64,000 nt of DNA from Aphelocoma coerulescens (lineage: Eukaryota > Chordata > Aves > Passeriformes > Corvidae): assembly GCF_041296385.1 (NCBI RefSeq), contig NW_027183960.1, positions 1,473,001 to 1,537,000 of the forward strand, given 5' to 3'. The notes beneath the pieces are model-generated. The model was given only the letters and a program-made list of their open reading frames with translations, was not told the origin of the DNA and did not search any database. This document shows, piece by piece, positions 59,340 to 64,000 of the stretch (within the stretch, counting starts at the first letter, position 1; each line of letters begins with the position of its first letter). Position numbers and translations under genes: made by a program.

Positions 59340-60542
59340 ATGTCTACTACTGGGTACCAGACATCTGAACATTTAGACTATTGGCTTTCCAGGCTCACGC
59401 TATTCAAACCGGAAAGTGAAACTATTCTAACAGAAGGGATGATTGCAAGAAATGTTTCTGTTTACACCACGACTGCCGACCATCCATCATTCTTACCTTG
59501 CACCTGTCCAAAGGCCTTCCTCCATCTGCGCTCCGGCAACTCTCACCCAGGCAAGGGCAGGGATGGAGGCTCTTGCCACAAGTAGCCCAAGCGTGGACAT
59601 CTTCCTCATCCTGCTACTCCACTGCTGACGTCAGGGTATTCCCTGGAGCTGCAAACACCTGCCTTTGCTGCTCGAGGATCTTCTCTAGCACCATGCAAAA
59701 CCCCTTCTCCTATGGCAGTGCTGCAGCATCCTGCGAGCCACGGACTGGAACTGGCACCTCCAGCAAAGTTGCTCCTGGGAAACATCCCTCAGCCATTCCC
59801 TTACTGCAATGAGCTGGACTCCTACTCCTCTGCAATGCTCTTCCTGGACAGGTGCATCCTCAGCAATGAGACGGTTCTGCTGAGAGCCACGGCTCTGAGG
59901 GAGCAGCCAGTCCTGCCCAATGGTTGTCCTCCGTCACCAGTCCTGCAGCTCCCACGGAGGCACTGGGAGCCTTGGACACTCTTGCCACAAGTAGCCCAAG
60001 CGTGGACATCTTCCTCATCCTGCTCCTCCACTGCTGACGGCAGGGAATTCCCTGGTGCTCCCAACATCTGCCTTTCCTGCTCGAGGATCGTGTCTGGCAG
60101 CTCTCTGAGCCTCTTCAACTTTGGCAGCGCCACAGCATCCTAGGAGTCATATACTGGCAACTGGAACCTCCAGGACACTTGCTGCTCCTAGGATGCTTTC
60201 CTCTGGGAAAATCTTCTTGCACACGTCCTTGCTCCAGTTTTTACTCCTAGGCCTTTCGTGGCCATCTGCATTCTCAGCCACAAGCAGCTTCTGATGATCG
60301 ACATGGCTCTGGGAGAGCAGGGACTCCTGTCTGTGGACAAAGAAAACAAAGACAACTTGTAAGAAGAAAACCTGGAGCTTCTAGTTAGAAAAAAAAGGAC
60401 TATTCAATCAAGGCAGGGCCAAGGGAGGAAACTTTCTAAAATGGAACAAGCAGCAGAAGCACAGTAGTTTTGCAGAAGAAATTCCCCTCCCAGCACTTGG
60501 CTTAAGGAAAACGCCTGATGTTTCTATGAGAGACTTGAGTTC
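59340..60542 (-). repeat. Unit 54, type G, long (1203 bp)
   Basis: Exon remnant 59497-60330. It is the copy of unit 24, with CACAGCAGTATTGC before the anchor and CTGGAACCTCC near the acceptor side. Confidence 0.95.
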
Positions 60543-61336
60543 ATGTCTACTATTGGGTACCAGACATCTGAACATTTAGACTATTGGCTTTCCATGCTCA
60601 CGCTATTCAAACCGGAAAGTGAAACTACTCTAACAGTAGGGATGATTGCAAGAAATGTTTCTGTTTACACCACGACTGCCGACCATGCATCATTCTTACC
60701 TTGCACCTGTCCAAAGGCCTTCCTCCGTCTGCGCTCTGGCAACTCTCACCCAGGCAAGGGCAAGGATGGAGGCTCTTGCCACAAGTAGCCCAAGCGTGGA
60801 CATCTTCCTCATCCTGCTCCGCCACTGCTGACATCAGGGAATTCCCTGGAGCTCCCAACATCTGCCTTTCCTGCTCGAGGATCGTGTCTGGCAGCTCTCT
60901 GAGCCTCTTCATCTTTGGCTGCGCCACAGCATCCTAGGAGTCATATACTGGCAACTGGCACCTCCAGGACACTTGCTGCTCCTAGGATGCTTTTCTCTGG
61001 GAAAATCTTCTTGCATACGACCTTGCTCCAGATTTTACTTCTAGGTCTTTCGTGGCCATGTGCATCCGCGGCCACGAGCAGCTTCTGATGATCGACATGG
61101 CTCTGGGAGAGCAGGGACTCCTGTCTGTGGACAAAGAAAACAAAGACAACTTGTAAGAAGAAAACCTGGAGCTTCTAGATAGAAGAGAAAGGACTATTCA
61201 ATCAAGGCAGGGCCAAAGCAGGAAACTTTCTAAAATGGAACAAGCAGCAGAAGCACAGTAGTTTTGCAGAAGAAATTCCCCTCCCAGCACTTGGCTTAAG
61301 GAAAAAGTCTGATGTTTCTATGAGAGACTTGAGTTC
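60543..61336 (-). repeat. Unit 55, type H, short (794 bp)
   Basis: One-module exon 60700-61124. It is the copy of unit 25. Like all H units it has GCATCCGCGGCCACGAGC near the acceptor. Confidence 0.95.
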
Positions 61337-62131
61337 ATGTCTACTATTGGATAGCAGACATCTGAACATTTAGACTACTGGCTTTCCAGGCTCACGCAAT
61401 TCAAACCGGAATGTCAAACTATTTCAAAAGCTAGAGATGCTTGGAAGAAATGTTTCTGTACTCACCACAACTGGGGACCATGCATCATTCTTACCTTGCA
61501 CCTGTCCAAAGGCCTTCCTCCGTCTCCAGTCCTGCCGCTCTCACGGAGGCACTGGGAGCCTCGGACACTCTTGCCACAAGTAGCCCAAGCGTGGACATCT
61601 TCCTCATCCTGCTCCTCCACTGCTGACGTCAGGGAATTCCCTGGAGCTCCCAACATCTGCCTTTCCAGCTGGAGGATCATGTCTGGCAGCTCTCTGAGCC
61701 TCTTCACCTTTGGCAGCGCCACAGCATCCTAGGAGTCATATACTGGCAACTGGCACCTCCAGGACACTTGCTGCTCCTAGGATGCTTTTCTCTGGGAAAA
61801 TCTTCTTGCATACAACCTTGCTCCAGTTTTTACTTCTAGGCCTTTCGTGGCCATCTGCATTCTCAGCCACAAGCAGGTTCTGATGATCAACAGGGCTCTG
61901 GGAGAGCAGGGACTCCTGTCTGTGGACAAAGAAAACAAAGACAACTTGTAAGATTAAAACCTGGAGCTTCTAGTTAGAAGAGAAAGGACTATTCAATCAA
62001 GGCAGGGCCAAGGGAGGAAACTTTCTAAAATGGAACAAGCAGCAGAAGCACAGTAGATTTGCAGAAGAAATTCCCCTCCCAGCACTTGGCTTAAGGAAAA
62101 AACCTCATGTTTCTATGAGAGACTTGAGTTC
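61337..62131 (-). repeat. Unit 56, type B', short (795 bp)
   Basis: One-module exon 61495-61919. It is the copy of unit 26 and the second member of the H-B' short pair. Confidence 0.95.
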
Positions 62132-63335
62132 ATGTCTACTATTGGGTACCAGACATCTGAACATTTAGACTATTGGCTTTCCAGGCTCACACTATTCAAA
62201 CCGGAAAGTGAAACTACTCTAAAAGCTAGAGGCGATTGCAAGAAATGTTTCTGCTCGCACCACGACTGCCGACCATGCATCATTCTTACCTTGCACCTGT
62301 CCAAAGGCCTTCCTCCGTCTGCGCTCTGGCAACTCTCACCCAAGCTCGGGCAGGGATGGAGGCTCTTGCCACAAGTAGCCCAAGCCTGGAGATATTCCTC
62401 ATCCTGATCTTCCACTGCTGACATCTAGGAATTCCCTGGAGCTGCAAACACCTGCCTTTGCGGCTCGAGGATCTTCTCTAGCACCATGCCAAATGCCTTC
62501 TCCTATGGCAGTGCTGCAGCATCCTGCGAGCCATGGACTGGAACTGGCACCTTCAGCATAGTTGCTCCTGGGAAACATCCTTCAGCCATTCCCTTACTGC
62601 AATGAGCTGGACTCCTACTCCTTTGCAAGGCTCTTCCTGGACAGGTGCATCCTCAGCAATGAGACGGTTCTGCTGAGAGCCATGGCTCTGAGGGAGCAGC
62701 GAGTCCTGTCCAAAGGCCTTCCTCTGACTCCACTCCTGCAGCTCCCACGGAGGCACTGGGAGCCTCGGACACTCTTGCCACAAGTAGCCCAAGCATCGAG
62801 ATCTTCCTCATCCTGCTCCTCCACTGCTGACATCAGGGAATTCCCTGGAGCTCCTAAAATCTGCCTTTCCTGCTGGAGGATCGTGTCTGGCAGCTCTCTG
62901 AGCCTCTTCGCCTTTGGCAGCGCCACAGCATCCTGAGAGTCATATACTGGAAACTGGCACCTCCAGGACACTTGCTGCTCCTAGGATGCTTTTCTCTGGG
63001 AAAATCTTCTTGGACACGACATTGCTCCAGTTTTTACTTCTAGGCCTTTCGTGGCCATCTGCATCCGCAGCCACAAGCAGCTTCTGATGATCGACATGGC
63101 TCTGGGAGAGCAGGGACTCCTGTCTGTGGACAAAGAAAACAAAGACAACTTGTAAGAAGAAAACCTGGAGCTTCTAGATAGAAGACAAAGGACTATTCAA
63201 TCAAGGCAGGGCCAAGGGAGGAAACTTTCTAAAATGGAACAAGCAGCAGAAGCACAGTAGTTTTGCAGAAGAAATTCCCTTCCCAGCACTTGGCTTAAGG
63301 AAAAAACCTCATGTTTCTATGAGAGACTTGAGTTC
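62132..63335 (-). repeat. Unit 57, C'/E chimera, long (1204 bp)
   Basis: Exon remnant 62290-63123. It has the same front-to-back switch as unit 27, which shows that the chimera formed before the 34,053-bp copy was made. Confidence 0.93.
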
Positions 63336-64000
63336 ATGTCTACTACTGGGAACCAGACATCTGAACATTTAGACTATTGGCTTTCCAGGCTCACGCTATT
63401 CAAACCTGAAAGTGAAACTACTCTAACAGTAAGGATGATTGCAAGAAATGTTTCTGTTTACACCACGACTGCCGACCATGCATCATTCTTACCTTGCACC
63501 TGTCCAAAGGCCTTCCTCCATCTGCGCTCCGGCAACTCTCACCCAGGCAAGGGCAGGGATGGAGGCTCTTGCCACAAGTAGCCCAAGCGTGCACATCTTC
63601 CTCATCCTGCTACTCCACTGCTGACGTCAGGGTATTCCCTGGAGCTGCAAACACCTGCCTTTGCTGCTCGAGGATCTTCTCTAGCACCATGCAAAACCCC
63701 TTCTCCTATGGCAGTGCTGCAGCATCCTGCGAGCCACGGACTGGAACTGGCACCTCCAGCAAAGTTGCTCCTGGGAAACATCCCTCAGCCATTCCCTTAC
63801 TGCAATGAGCTGGACTCCTACTCCTCTGCAATGCTCTTCCTGGACAGGTGCATCCTCAGCAATGAGACGGTTCTGCTGAGAGCCACAGCTCTGAGGGAGC
63901 AGCCAGTCCTGCCCAAAGGCCTTCCTCCGTCACCAGTCATGCAGCTCCCACGGAGGCACTGGGAGCCTTGGACACTCTTGCCACAAGTAGCCCAAGCGTC
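63336..64000 (-). repeat. Unit 58, type F', cut by the window end
   Basis: The beta module and most of the module junction are present (exon from 63,493 onward), including GTCACCAGTCATGCAG as in unit 28. The array continues past the window, so the right end of the 34,053-bp copy is not seen. Confidence 0.95.

Larger units (their letters stand above)
1..64000 (-). repeat. Macrosatellite array of exon-intron units filling the window
   Basis: The same unit recurs head to tail from end to end. I placed unit borders at the ATG of the recurring string atgtctact, which lies inside the intron remnant; this phase is arbitrary. Successive anchors are spaced 794/795, 1202-1204 or, once, 1612 bases, with a few indel variants (1213, 1200, 1198). 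Each unit runs, in plus coordinates: 156-157 bases of intron, then the exon remnant (425, 834 or 1243 bases), then about 213 bases of the next intron. The strand given is that of the splice signals and of the protein-like frames. Below, alpha is the module next to the acceptor (high-coordinate side) and beta the module next to the donor. No rRNA, tRNA, transposase, reverse transcriptase or unique gene interrupts the array. Confidence 0.98.
50530..64000. repeat. Super-repeat block 3, incomplete at window end
   Basis: Unit order B C D-like A-like B C'' E F G H B' C'/E F' matches block 2 at a constant offset of 34,053 and block 1 at 49,265. The part from about 55.0-55.4 kb onward is nearly identical to 21.0-29.95 kb, including the chimeric unit. 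The earlier part (units at 52529 and 53732) keeps register but has many more differences from its block 2 counterparts. Confidence 0.9.

Noticed and set aside
1..64000. Chicken W-chromosome XhoI/EcoRI repeat families, suggested by the 1.2-kb unit and the EcoRI and XhoI sites
   Set aside because: Those families are described as built from short units of about 21 bp with A and T runs. No such internal periodicity is visible here.
1..64000. CRISPR array
   Set aside because: The repeats are hundreds of bases long without short unique spacers, and spliceosomal signals point to a eukaryote.
1..64000. Endogenous retrovirus or other transposable element
   Set aside because: I saw no terminal repeats, primer-binding site, polymerase or integrase motifs, or target-site structure around units, apart from the 4-base ACAG noted at intron edges.
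1..64000. Ribosomal RNA or tRNA gene cluster
   Set aside because: No conserved rRNA segments or tRNA A/B-box patterns were seen in the unit.

Overview
The whole 64-kb window is one uninterrupted tandem array, with no unique flanking sequence and no gene I can call with confidence. I count 57 complete repeat units, a 61-base tail of a unit at the left edge and a 665-base partial unit at the right edge, all head to tail. The units carry canonical spliceosomal splice signals on the minus strand (AAG|GTAAGA donor; polypyrimidine tract followed by CCACAG acceptor; introns of about 370 bases). This is therefore eukaryotic nuclear DNA, most likely vertebrate. The short introns would suit a bird or another compact vertebrate region, but that is a guess. 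I do not recognise the ancestral gene.

The organisation is nested. The smallest quantum is a module of about 409 bp. Each unit is one intron remnant (about 370 bp) plus an exon remnant made of one module (14 short units, 794-795 bp), two modules (42 complete long units, about 1203 bp) or three modules (one unit, 1612 bp). Units group into a four-unit higher-order repeat of 4,405 bp. That repeat is embedded in a 14-unit super-repeat of exactly 15,212 bp, by anchor spacing.

Layout: 62-15273 is super-block 1 (unit types A B C D A B C E F G H B' C' D''). 15274-30484 is super-block 2 and repeats this order in register up to about 28.4 kb. 30485-50529 is an irregular stretch of related long units, including the three-module unit, a near-identical neighbouring pair and most of the small indels. 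50530-64000 is a third copy of the super-block. From about 55 kb to the window end it matches 21.0-29.9 kb at a constant offset of 34,053 bp.

The exon remnants read best on the minus strand. An acidic stretch containing EEQDEED, followed by AWATCGKS, is preserved in most modules, but the reading frame is broken. The 409-bp module is not a multiple of three, there is a one-base shift inside the intron-adjacent module, and different frames hold different parts of the old protein. Splice sites, by contrast, are intact in every unit I read. The best description is a macrosatellite grown by unequal exchange from an exon-intron segment of a gene. Whether it is transcribed or spliced cannot be decided from sequence alone. 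All comparisons between copies were made by eye.
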